Assembly (NCBI GenBank): GCA_029881355.1
Contig: JAOUMT010000007.1
Coordinates: 1 to 32,366, forward strand
Direction: 5' to 3'
DNA length: 32,366 nt
Origin: Acidimicrobiia bacterium
GTDB lineage: Bacteria > Actinomycetota > Acidimicrobiia > Spongiisociales > JAENVV01
A program made the translations under genes and the position numbers. This document shows positions 17,532 through 24,093 of the stretch, piece by piece. The notes beneath the pieces are model-generated. The model was not told the origin of the DNA and did no database searches. It saw nothing but the letters and a program-made list of their open reading frames with translations. Position 1 is the first letter of the stretch. Each line of letters begins with the position of its first letter.

Positions 17532-17560
17532 AGGCGGGAGGCCGATCGGACCTCCCGCCT
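17532..17560 (+). terminator. Hairpin between metY and metX
   Basis: AGGCGGGAGG (17532-17541) pairs perfectly with CCTCCCGCCT (17551-17560) around a 9-nt loop, followed by a mildly T-rich stretch up to metX. It may be a partial terminator reducing metX relative to metY. Confidence 0.55.
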
Positions 17561-17575
17561 AGGCTGTTGTCTCTC

Positions 17576-18724
17576 ATGATCGATCCAGATACGCTCCCGA
17601 GCTCTACGGAGTTCTACGACCTCCCACCCGAGCTGCTGCCGTACAAGTTGCAGAACGGCGAAACGCTGCCGGAGGTTCGACTTGCGTACCAAACGTATGG
17701 GACACTCAACGCAGATCGATCCAACGTAATACTGCTCTTCCACGCCCTGACCGGATCGCAGAATCCGTCCGGTATCAACCCGTCCGTTCCTGGAGTAGAG
17801 CTATGGAGCGACGAATGCCAGGTGGGTTGGTGGCCGGGCTGGATGGGACCGGGTCGCACGATCGACACCGACCGGTTCATGGTTGTCTGCGTCAACTACC
17901 TCGGGGGTTGCTATGGCTCAACCGGTCCAACTTCGATCAACCCTGCGACGGGACTGCCGTACGGTGGTGGCTTTCCCGAGGTGACGTTTTCGGACATAGT
18001 CGACGTCCAGATGCTGTTGCTTGACCACCTCGGGATCGAGAAACTCCACACGGTGATCGGGCCTTCGGTCGGTGGAATGATGTGCGTGAGCCTGGCGACG
18101 CGCTACCCGGACCGGGTCGAGCGCGTAGTGCCGGTGGCCTCGGGCTTGTTCACTTCCTCCCTGCAGTTTCTCTACAACTTCGAGCAAACCAACGCCATTT
18201 TGAACGATCCGAATTTCAACGGGGGCGACTATTACGGGCGGCCCAAACCCGACCAGGGCCTGGCTCTGGCGAGAATGATCGGCCATAAAACTTTTGTGTC
18301 GCTTGAGGCGATGGAGTTTCGTGCTCGGGGCGAGGTCAACGAGGGCACCGGCCCTGCGGGGTATCAGATCCGTTCGCCGCTGGAGTCGTACATGTGGCAC
18401 CAGGGTCAGAAGTTTCTGGAAAGATTCGATGCCAATACCTACATTCGGCTGATGACTGCCTGGCAGCACTTTGATCTGCTCGAAGAAGCCGGCGCATCAG
18501 ATATGACAACCTTGCTCAAACGATCCCGACCCCACCGCTATCTGCTCTTCACGATTGATTCCGACGTTTGTTACTACCCGGAGGACCAGGCCGTCATGCT
18601 CGATGCGCTACGTGAAGCCGGAGTCCCCGCTCGTCGAATCATCGTTTCGTCCCATAAAGGTCACGACTCGTTTTTGCTCGAGCCCGAACTGTATGCAGAC
18701 GTGCTCCTTGATTTCCTTGCCTAG
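17576..18724 (+). CDS. metX: Homoserine O-acetyltransferase (MetX family)
   Basis: The 382-residue protein is an alpha/beta hydrolase-fold acyltransferase of the MetX family, activating homoserine for sulfhydrylation. Visible features are LAYQTYGTLNADRSNVILLFHALTGS, GPGRTIDTDRFMVVCVNYLGGCYGSTGP, the nucleophile elbow GPSVGGM (Ser164), a late Asp region FTIDSDVCYYPEDQ and the catalytic His in SHKGHDSFL. The elbow reads GPSVGG where many MetX have GGSMGG. Whether acetyl-CoA or succinyl-CoA is used cannot be decided by eye, but a neighbouring metY favours acetyl. ATG at 17576 is preferred over TTG at 17567. A -10-like TAGGCT at 17560-17565 may give metX a second promoter. Confidence 0.9.
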   Translation: MIDPDTLPSSTEFYDLPPELLPYKLQNGETLPEVRLAYQTYGTLNADRSNVILLFHALTGSQNPSGINPSVPGVELWSDECQVGWWPGWMGPGRTIDTDRFMVVCVNYLGGCYGSTGPTSINPATGLPYGGGFPEVTFSDIVDVQMLLLDHLGIEKLHTVIGPSVGGMMCVSLATRYPDRVERVVPVASGLFTSSLQFLYNFEQTNAILNDPNFNGGDYYGRPKPDQGLALARMIGHKTFVSLEAMEFRARGEVNEGTGPAGYQIRSPLESYMWHQGQKFLERFDANTYIRLMTAWQHFDLLEEAGASDMTTLLKRSRPHRYLLFTIDSDVCYYPEDQAVMLDALREAGVPARRIIVSSHKGHDSFLLEPELYADVLLDFLA

Positions 18725-18726
18725 CA

Positions 18727-18754
18727 GTCGGGCGCCCAGTAACGGGCGCCCGAC
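18727..18754. terminator. Strong hairpin between convergent metX and membrane-protein gene
   Basis: GTCGGGCGCCC (18727-18737) and GGGCGCCCGAC (18744-18754) form a perfect 11-bp stem with a 6-nt loop. It begins 2 nt after the metX stop and could end transcription from either side. Confidence 0.65.
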
Positions 18755-18767
18755 CTGGTCGTAGCTC

Positions 18768-19196
18768 CTAGTTGGAAGGGCCGACATTGGCCGCACCAGG
18801 GCATGGGCAGCTCTGATACGGCGTGAACGTTCCCGTTGCTCCAACGGCGGACGAATCGACTTCGTATTCAGGCATCCACCAAGCTGGTGGATCCGGGTCG
18901 AGATTGGCGTCTTCTCCAACGAATCGCTCAACGACGGTGACCGGACCGCCAGTGGTCGCGGCGACGGCCGGGTTGGCCGGTGTGTCCACCTCATACTCCG
19001 GGAGCATTTCATAGACAGTGGCTGGCTCGTCGACGACCGGCGTTGGATCCTGTGCGTTTATGACCAACAGGACGATTGCGCCAATTGCTGCCGCCAACAC
19101 CATTACGGCCCAGAATCCTCGTTGGACCCAAAACGGACTGGCTTGACGCCCCTCTGGTGGTTGTACAACTTCGGGTTGCCTATCGAGAAGGACCAT
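18768..19196 (-). CDS. Uncharacterised single-pass membrane protein
   Basis: The 142-residue protein has a short N-terminal cytoplasmic region, one membrane segment at about residues 29-47 (AVMVLAAAIGAIVLLVINAQ) and an acidic, Pro-rich exported tail. The tail contains the motif PEYEVD twice (MLPEYEVD and MPEYEVD) and ends in a CPCPG segment. No family is recognised. The start at 19196 is supported by AAGGAGA about 6 nt upstream. It is the nearest gene downstream of the SelW-like selenoprotein on the same strand, separated by about 200 nt with repeated hairpins, so co-transcription is doubtful. Confidence 0.65.
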   Translation of the reverse strand: MVLLDRQPEVVQPPEGRQASPFWVQRGFWAVMVLAAAIGAIVLLVINAQDPTPVVDEPATVYEMLPEYEVDTPANPAVAATTGGPVTVVERFVGEDANLDPDPPAWWMPEYEVDSSAVGATGTFTPYQSCPCPGAANVGPSN

Positions 19197-19276
19197 GCTG
19201 CGTCTCCTTCTGCAAGCTGAGGAGAGCTAGGCACCTTTACGAGAACCCGGGACTCCCCAGCGTCCTCATGAGTAGT

Positions 19277-19315
19277 AATCGTCCCGCTTTCGGGGCGACC
19301 CGGCTAGTGACGATT
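19277..19315. other. Candidate structured element in the 19197-19399 gap
   Basis: AATCGTC (19277-19283) and GACGATT (19309-19315) form an exact 7-bp outer stem enclosing a CCCG/CGGG inner stem-loop. On the minus strand this lies in the possible 5' leader of the gene at 19196. No known riboswitch class is recognised; the rest of the gap shows nothing else apart from the tandem repeat. Confidence 0.3.
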
Positions 19316-19356
19316 TACTCTTTGGCTCGCCTGGCAAGGCGCGAATTTGGCGACGA

Positions 19357-19413
19357 GCGTATCTCTCGCACTACGTGCGGAGATTGCGTATCTCTCGCAC
19401 TACGTGCGGAGAT
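19357..19413. repeat. Tandem 28-nt direct repeat, each copy a hairpin
   Basis: Two identical 28-nt copies (19357-19384 and 19386-19413) are separated by 1 nt. Each contains ATCTC and GAGAT outer arms and CGCAC/GTGCG inner arms around TAC. The second copy extends to a 7+5 bp stem with one bulged base (19388-19415), and its loop holds the stop codon of the SelW-like gene. There is no long U tract. Confidence 0.8.
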
Positions 19414-19630
19414 ACGGGGCGATATCGGCTTCGTAATCGGCGTGGCGATCCGTTTCCAGTTTCGAATACACCAACTCGCCGTCGACTTTGACCTCAAACA
19501 GGCCACCACGTGACGGTATCAAGTGGATGTCATACTGTTGCCCGAACTCTTCGAAGATTGCCTCGACCATGCTCACGGCACGGGGGGTGTAGTTTCAGGC
19601 CCGGCAGAACTCAATGCTGATGGGAGTCAT
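19400..19630 (-). CDS. SelW-like (Rdx family) selenoprotein with in-frame UGA = Sec12
   Basis: Reading through one TGA (19597-19595) gives a 76-residue protein that matches the small Rdx (SelW/SelT/SelH) thioredoxin-like family: a first strand ISIEF, the redox motif CRAU (Cys9, Sec12) followed by NYTPRAV, a helix MVEAIFEEFG, the strand IHLIPSRGGLFEVKVDGELVYSK and a C-terminal helix. The TGA falls exactly where the family has the second Cys or Sec of CXXC/CXXU. A hairpin CCGTGC-CGTGA-GCATGG (19567-19583) lies downstream with a loop G 19 nt after the UGA, as in bacterial SECIS elements. A promoter (TATCAT, 19639-19644) supports the ATG at 19630. Members are thiol/selenol redox proteins of unclear substrate. 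Confidence 0.82.
19567..19583 (-). promoter_or_regulatory. SECIS-like hairpin after the UGA codon
   Basis: On the minus strand a 6-bp stem (CCGTGC/GCATGG, one G-U pair) closes a 5-nt loop CGTGA, with G as the second loop base. The loop begins 18 nt after the UGA, within the usual range for bacterial SECIS elements recognised by SelB. Confidence 0.6.
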
Positions 19631-19638
19631 GTTTCGAG

Positions 19639-19668
19639 ATGATAACGACGCGTGGAACCGTTGGTGAA
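19639..19668 (-). promoter_or_regulatory. Promoter of the SelW-like gene
   Basis: -35 candidate TTCACC (19668-19663) and -10 TATCAT (19644-19639), 18 nt apart on the minus strand. The -10 ends 8 nt before the ATG, so the transcript is leaderless or nearly so. Confidence 0.5.
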
Positions 19669-19727
19669 ATTCGCATGGACCGTCCCCATAGGCGAAATGC
19701 ACTCTCCACGGTGGACGTGTCCGTCGG

Positions 19728-20576
19728 CTACGACATGGGACGGACTGCGGCGTCGCCTGCCGGCTGATCGCTAGGTTGCTCGTCTTTCAGGGGACCGTCG
19801 ATCTCGGCATCCAGTGGCCAGCCGTTCTTCCAGCATCCGTCGAGGCCTTTGGTTTGTTGCATCATGACGGGTGCAAGGTCCCCGGAACCGGTGCAGTTCA
19901 CATGACCGTGTTTCAAGCCGTGGCCGACCTCGTGGTTGATGACGTAGATTTGATAGCCCCACAGGTCTCCTGCATAGTCGGCAGTTCCGGTTTCCCATCG
20001 CCAGACGTTGATCATGGCTCGATGGCTGTCCCAGCAGGAGTAAATACCAGCCGTGACGAGAGGTTGGCACCGCTCGTCGACCGTGGCCGGCGAAGCCAGT
20101 GTTACCCGAAACGACGGCTCACCGACATCGACTCTTTGCACGGCAAATCCTTCTCGTCCGCCCCATGACCGTGGATCGGCGAGGGTTCGATGAACCCGAT
20201 CGGCGAAACATGCCGCGTCAATACCAAGCCCCTCCTCGACTTCGACGATATACGTCTTGATTGGCCCGTCGGATGACGGCGTCGTGGCGCCTGGCACGAC
20301 AACCAGGTTCCCGGTCGGCTGGTGGGGCGTCCCGGTCGCACAGGATGCATCAACTGTGGGTGCCGGGGGCCCGTCGTCTGCGGACGGCATGGCCATCGTC
20401 AGGTCCGGCGTTGTCGAAGAAGTGATGGTTTGGATGGTGCTCGGGGTCTCGTTCGGACTTGGCTCGGGGGTCGCCCGGGTTGCTTCTGTTCCCAGTTGCG
20501 CAACGACGAAGGCGGCGGTAACGGCGATTGCCACCAGCATCAAAACGGCTTTTCGATGTGCGCGAGGACGGTCCAT
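19728..20576 (-). CDS. DUF3152 family exported protein with metalloprotease-like HEXXH motif
   Basis: With the start at 20576 the product has 282 residues: a basic N-terminus (MDRPRAHRKAV), one hydrophobic segment (LMLVAIAVTAAFVVAQ), a Thr/Pro-rich linker and a C-terminal DUF3152 domain. The domain includes SCATGTPHQPTG, TYIVEVEEGLGID, RSWGG, and the zinc-site-like HEVGHGLKHGHVNC (HEXXHXXXHXXH pattern), then VMMQQTKGLDGCWKNGWP. The motif is that of a zinc metallopeptidase, but activity has not been shown for the family as far as I know. A promoter 10 nt upstream supports this start; an ATG at 20597 is the alternative. Confidence 0.85.
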   Translation of the reverse strand: MDRPRAHRKAVLMLVAIAVTAAFVVAQLGTEATRATPEPSPNETPSTIQTITSSTTPDLTMAMPSADDGPPAPTVDASCATGTPHQPTGNLVVVPGATTPSSDGPIKTYIVEVEEGLGIDAACFADRVHRTLADPRSWGGREGFAVQRVDVGEPSFRVTLASPATVDERCQPLVTAGIYSCWDSHRAMINVWRWETGTADYAGDLWGYQIYVINHEVGHGLKHGHVNCTGSGDLAPVMMQQTKGLDGCWKNGWPLDAEIDGPLKDEQPSDQPAGDAAVRPMS

Positions 20577-20582
20577 AAACAG

Positions 20583-20612
20583 TTGGATGTTATGCATGAG
20601 CTTTGATACCCT
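20583..20612 (+). promoter_or_regulatory. Promoter of the two-TM protein gene
   Basis: -35 TTGGAT (20583-20588), 18-nt spacer, -10 TACCCT (20607-20612), then 7 nt to the ATG at 20620. It is interleaved with the divergent promoter on the other strand. Confidence 0.5.
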
Positions 20613-20615
20613 CAA
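20587..20615 (-). promoter_or_regulatory. Promoter of the DUF3152 gene
   Basis: -35 TTGAGG (20615-20610), 17-nt spacer, -10 TAACAT (20592-20587), 10 nt before the ATG at 20576. Each -35 overlaps the -10 of the opposite promoter. Confidence 0.5.
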
Positions 20616-20619
20616 GGAT

Positions 20620-21045
20620 ATGTCCGGAATGCTGGGTCGCTTGGTGGTCGCCGCAACCCTGCTCATCGCTGGATGGGCACTCTTTGCCAATCCTGTCGAC
20701 ATCGTGCTGTTCCAGCAGTATCTCGATGATGGTTCGGTCGTGGATCGGGTTGACCACTGTGGGACCATCTACGAAGTCCTAACGGGCAACCTTGACGAGT
20801 CCATCGAGGGATCGATTGCAACGGATCGTTGTGTCAAAGCCGCCGGCACCGATGCAACTTTCGGAGGACTGCTGGCAGTCTTCTTTATTGCTGTCGGGGT
20901 GGTGCTCATCACCAGCTCGCACCGCCGCCCGGTCGTCGGAATGGATCGAGTACGCCCGTTGCCAAGCTTGTCGGTTTTTCGACGGCACCAGGACGCCCAT
21001 CATGCGAGGGCCGCCGAGTTGGCCGAGGGCCAGGACGACGATTAG
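20620..21045 (+). CDS. Uncharacterised two-TM membrane protein
   Basis: The 141-residue protein has two membrane segments (about residues 5-32 and 80-103) flanking an exported domain of about 50 residues with two cysteines (VDHCGTIYEVL and ATDRCVKAAG) that could form a disulfide. A basic C-terminal tail with HHRRP-like and Arg-rich stretches would be cytoplasmic. No family is recognised. The frame is open far upstream, but ATG at 20620 is preferred because a promoter ends 7 nt before it; ATG at 20596 and 20629 are alternatives. Its stop overlaps by 4 nt, tail to tail, the end of the biotin carboxylase gene. Confidence 0.65.
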   Translation: MSGMLGRLVVAATLLIAGWALFANPVDIVLFQQYLDDGSVVDRVDHCGTIYEVLTGNLDESIEGSIATDRCVKAAGTDATFGGLLAVFFIAVGVVLITSSHRRPVVGMDRVRPLPSLSVFRRHQDAHHARAAELAEGQDDD

Positions 21046-23000
21046 TCGGCGTCGATGACGACCAGTACCTGATCGGCCTGTACCTGCTCTCCCGTTACCA
21101 CGTTCACCGATGCCACGGTGCCATCTGCTGGGGACGCAACGGTGTGTTCCATCTTCATCGCCTCGATGATGACCAGGCTGGTCCCGGCTTTGACCTGGTC
21201 GCCGACGCCGACGTCGACGCGAATGACTTTGCCTGGCATCGGGGAGATCATTGACCCGGACGCCAGTGCAACTTCGGCCTTCGGAAACCTCGGTATCTCG
21301 ACCAACGAGGAAGAACCGTCATGACCATCGACGAACCAGCGGTTACCACTCGTCGCCACCGTGTAACGGAGGCGCTGTGATCCAAATTGAAGGTCGGCAT
21401 GACTGGCTCCGAGGGCGTGAATGCTCGTCTCCTTTGGTAGGCCGTCAACGGTGACATCGAGGGTATTTCTGGTGAACAAGTACGAAACGTGCATCTCCCC
21501 GTGTTCGGTCAGATAGGAGATATGTTGAGGCTGCGAGGGACTGTTGCGCCAACCCGACGGAACGTTCGATAGTACGTTGGCCTCGGATCGTCTTCGGTGT
21601 TGTCCAACCAGCGCCGCTGCCACCGCGTGTCGGCGCGTGACATCTGCATCGGCACGGGGAACGGCGAGCACGCTGGCCGGGTTCCGTTCGAGGAACGTGG
21701 TGTCGGTTGAACCGGCATCGAACTCGGGGTGGGTGAGGATTCCCACCAGGAGGTCACGGTTGGTGGTGACACCGTGGATGGACGCGCTCTCTAGCGAGCG
21801 CGTCAGAAGTCGAATGGCATCACGGCGCGATTGTCCATGCACCACGACTTTGGCGATCATCGGGTCGTAATAGACCGAAACTTCGCTGCCCACTTCGACG
21901 GCACTGTCGACTCTGGCGCCTGCAATCTGGAATCGTTCGATCCGTCCGGTCGATGGCAGGTATGCGTTTCGGGGATCCTCTGCGTAAACCCTCGCTTCGA
22001 TGGCATGGCCATTCATCGCCGGAGTGACGGCTTCAGGCGCGAGTGGGGACCCCTCCGCAACCTCGATCTGCATTCGGACCAGATCCAAACCGGTGACGAG
22101 CTCGGTTACTGGATGTTCGACTTGCAGTCGGGTGTTCATCTCGAGGAAGTAGAAGTGGTTGTCGCTGAACAAGAACTCCACGGTTCCGGCGCCGACGTAT
22201 TCCACGGCTTTGCAGACCTTAAGCGCCGCTGCACCCATCTCGGCTCGTTGAGTGGCGGTGAGAACCGTTGATGGGCTTTCCTCGATGATTTTCTGGTGGC
22301 GCCGCTGGATGGAGCATTCTCGTTCGAACAAGTGAGTCAGGGTTCCGTGGATGTCGCCGAACACCTGAATTTCGATGTGACGGGGGGCCTCAAGGTATTT
22401 CTCCAGAAAAACGGTTCCGTCGCCGAAAGCCGCCTCTGCTTCTCGTACGGCGCTCGCGATCGAATCGCCCAGGAGTTCTGGCGACGGCACGATCCGCATA
22501 CCCTTGCCGCCCCCACCGGCCGACGCTTTGACGAGGATCGGGTAGCCGATCGACTCAGCTTGGGCGGTGGCGTGCGCCAGGTCGTTCGAGCCGACCTGGA
22601 TGCTGCGAAGGGTTGGGACGCCGGCCGCTTCGGCGATTTGTTTGGCCGCCAGTTTGTCGCCCATCTTGGCAATTGCCGAAGGGGAGGGTCCGACAAAGAT
22701 CAGGCTGGCGGCAGAACAAGCTGCGGCGAAATCGGCATTCTCTGACAGAAAGCCGTAACCGGGGTGGATGGCGTCGGCGCCAGTCGCTACGGCCGCCGCA
22801 ATAATGGCGTCGCCGCGAAGGTATGACTCAGCTGGCGTGTTCCCGCCCAGCGCTATCGCTTCGCTTGCTTCGGACACAAAAGGGGCATGGGCGTCGGCGT
22901 CGGAGAAAACGGCGACGGTGGAAATGCCCATGTCGTTGCAAGTGCGAATGATGCGACGCGCAATTTCTCCGCGGTTGGCTATCAGAAGCTTGGAAATCAT
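21042..23000 (-). CDS. Acyl-CoA carboxylase biotin-carboxylase/BCCP subunit
   Basis: The 652-residue alpha subunit has the biotin carboxylase domain (KLLIANRGEIARRIIRTC, ADAIHPGYGFLSENADFA, the ATP-binding loop KASAGGGGKGMRIV, EMNTRLQVEHPVTE) and a C-terminal biotinyl domain with the biotinylation motif EAMKMEH (Lys about 616). The middle region corresponds to the BT domain that contacts the beta subunit in methylcrotonyl- and propionyl-CoA carboxylases. With the carboxyltransferase at 24094-25692 it should form a complete biotin-dependent acyl-CoA carboxylase; a methylcrotonyl-CoA-type role in leucine breakdown is plausible but not settled. A -10 box (TAGCCT, 23010-23015) lies 9 nt before the ATG. 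Confidence 0.93.
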   Translation of the reverse strand: MISKLLIANRGEIARRIIRTCNDMGISTVAVFSDADAHAPFVSEASEAIALGGNTPAESYLRGDAIIAAAVATGADAIHPGYGFLSENADFAAACSAASLIFVGPSPSAIAKMGDKLAAKQIAEAAGVPTLRSIQVGSNDLAHATAQAESIGYPILVKASAGGGGKGMRIVPSPELLGDSIASAVREAEAAFGDGTVFLEKYLEAPRHIEIQVFGDIHGTLTHLFERECSIQRRHQKIIEESPSTVLTATQRAEMGAAALKVCKAVEYVGAGTVEFLFSDNHFYFLEMNTRLQVEHPVTELVTGLDLVRMQIEVAEGSPLAPEAVTPAMNGHAIEARVYAEDPRNAYLPSTGRIERFQIAGARVDSAVEVGSEVSVYYDPMIAKVVVHGQSRRDAIRLLTRSLESASIHGVTTNRDLLVGILTHPEFDAGSTDTTFLERNPASVLAVPRADADVTRRHAVAAALVGQHRRRSEANVLSNVPSGWRNSPSQPQHISYLTEHGEMHVSYLFTRNTLDVTVDGLPKETSIHALGASHADLQFGSQRLRYTVATSGNRWFVDGHDGSSSLVEIPRFPKAEVALASGSMISPMPGKVIRVDVGVGDQVKAGTSLVIIEAMKMEHTVASPADGTVASVNVVTGEQVQADQVLVVIDAD

Positions 23001-23046
23001 CGTGCGGCGAGGCTAGCGGGTAGCTTCGGAGTGGAGAAGGAGACTC

Positions 23047-23121
23047 ATGCCGATTCCCATCTCTGTCGGGGAAGTTCAACAAGCGAGTTACCAATCGACT
23101 GATGATCAGGCGAGCTGGTGA
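23047..23121 (+). CDS. Candidate small protein (24 residues)
   Basis: A short frame in the gap between biotin carboxylase and the M23 gene has its own -10-like TAGCTT (23021-23026) and a good ribosome binding site AAGGAG (23037-23042) 4 nt before ATG. It fits between the neighbours without overlapping either. The predicted peptide begins MPIPISVGEVQQ and ends DDQASW; no membrane segment or family is recognised. It may be a real small protein or a chance frame. Confidence 0.33.
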   Translation: MPIPISVGEVQQASYQSTDDQASW

Positions 23122-23139
23122 TGCGGCGGTTCCAGCGGA

Positions 23140-23955
23140 CTAGGCGGGCGGACGATCCTCGAGCCTGGCCTGGATACTTTCGAATTCTTCAATGAGGACG
23201 AATTCTACGAGTTCGGCAGTCGGGTAGAGATACGCGACGGATTCGGCAACGTCGCCCTGTCGGCTGAGAAGCAGGACCATTTCGTCGTTGACGCGAACGG
23301 TTGCCGCCGTGGCTGGCAGAGAGTCAGCTCCGACCGCCGTCAGATCACCGATTGGTACGGCTCCATCGAGCGAGTCCGAGATGCTTTGTGCGGTGGCAAA
23401 GGGCTCCGATCCGCCGATGGTCAGCACGTCAGCCTGCCGGGCAGCGACCAGGGAATGGTAGGGATTGATCTTCACCCCGTTTGGCTGATGTAGTTCGAAG
23501 TGGATGTGCGGAGCAGTTCCTTCGGCGTTTCCGGAGTCGCCGACCCACCCGATCAGCTGGCCGGCCACAACCCGGGTGCCCTCGTCGATTCCCGGAGCGA
23601 ACCCCCAACTGTCTCCGTCGTCGGTTCCCGGCGTGTCATTGTTCATGTGGATGTAATAGCTTTCCCAGCCGTCATCGTGGGTGATGCCCAGTGCGCAGCA
23701 CGTTTTGCGGGTTCCGTCGTGGACCCAGTCGATAACGCCATCGGCTACGGCGACCACGGGCAGCATCTTGGCAGCCATGATGTCCGTGCCTTGATGGCGT
23801 CGTCCACCCGAGCGGGCATTTCCCCACGTGTTGTCGAACTGTACGTCGCCGACAACGGGGAAAACCATGTCGTATTCAGTGGCTGCATTGACCGGGGTCG
23901 AGACAGCCGGGACGATCGCGAGCGCGATGGCGAGCGAAATGAGGATGTGTTTCAT
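23140..23955 (-). CDS. Secreted M23-family peptidase (LytM-like)
   Basis: The 271-residue protein has a Sec signal peptide (about residues 1-24, cleaved after VNA) and an M23 peptidase domain with the zinc ligands His54 and Asp58 (RRHQGTDIM) and His152 of HIHFEL, plus His103 in YYIHMN. These motifs are complete, so it should be an active endopeptidase cutting peptidoglycan cross-links. An extra segment (TRKTCCALGITHDDGW) and a C-terminal region of about 90 residues without clear homology follow. It sits between the two carboxylase subunit genes, all on the same strand, but with gaps of about 140 nt on both sides, so a separate transcript is likely. Confidence 0.88.
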   Translation of the reverse strand: MKHILISLAIALAIVPAVSTPVNAATEYDMVFPVVGDVQFDNTWGNARSGGRRHQGTDIMAAKMLPVVAVADGVIDWVHDGTRKTCCALGITHDDGWESYYIHMNNDTPGTDDGDSWGFAPGIDEGTRVVAGQLIGWVGDSGNAEGTAPHIHFELHQPNGVKINPYHSLVAARQADVLTIGGSEPFATAQSISDSLDGAVPIGDLTAVGADSLPATAATVRVNDEMVLLLSRQGDVAESVAYLYPTAELVEFVLIEEFESIQARLEDRPPA

Positions 23956-24093
23956 GAGGGGGTATCACCGAGTTAGAGGGCTGGTTTCGCAGCACTTATC
24001 TATCGGCGAATCGGCCAAAAAGCTTGAATCTTGGTCGTCGCCTTGCCAAAACCATATGCACAGGCGCGCATCAAGAACAAATCGGTTTTCGGG

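Noticed and set aside
19357-19413. Short CRISPR-like array
   Set aside because: There are only two repeats separated by one base, so no spacers exist; the units are hairpin tandem repeats.
19595-19597. TGA in the SelW-like gene as an ordinary nonsense mutation
   Set aside because: The codon falls exactly at the redox-active position, a SECIS-like hairpin follows, and the rest of the frame is intact; a pseudogene remains possible but less likely.
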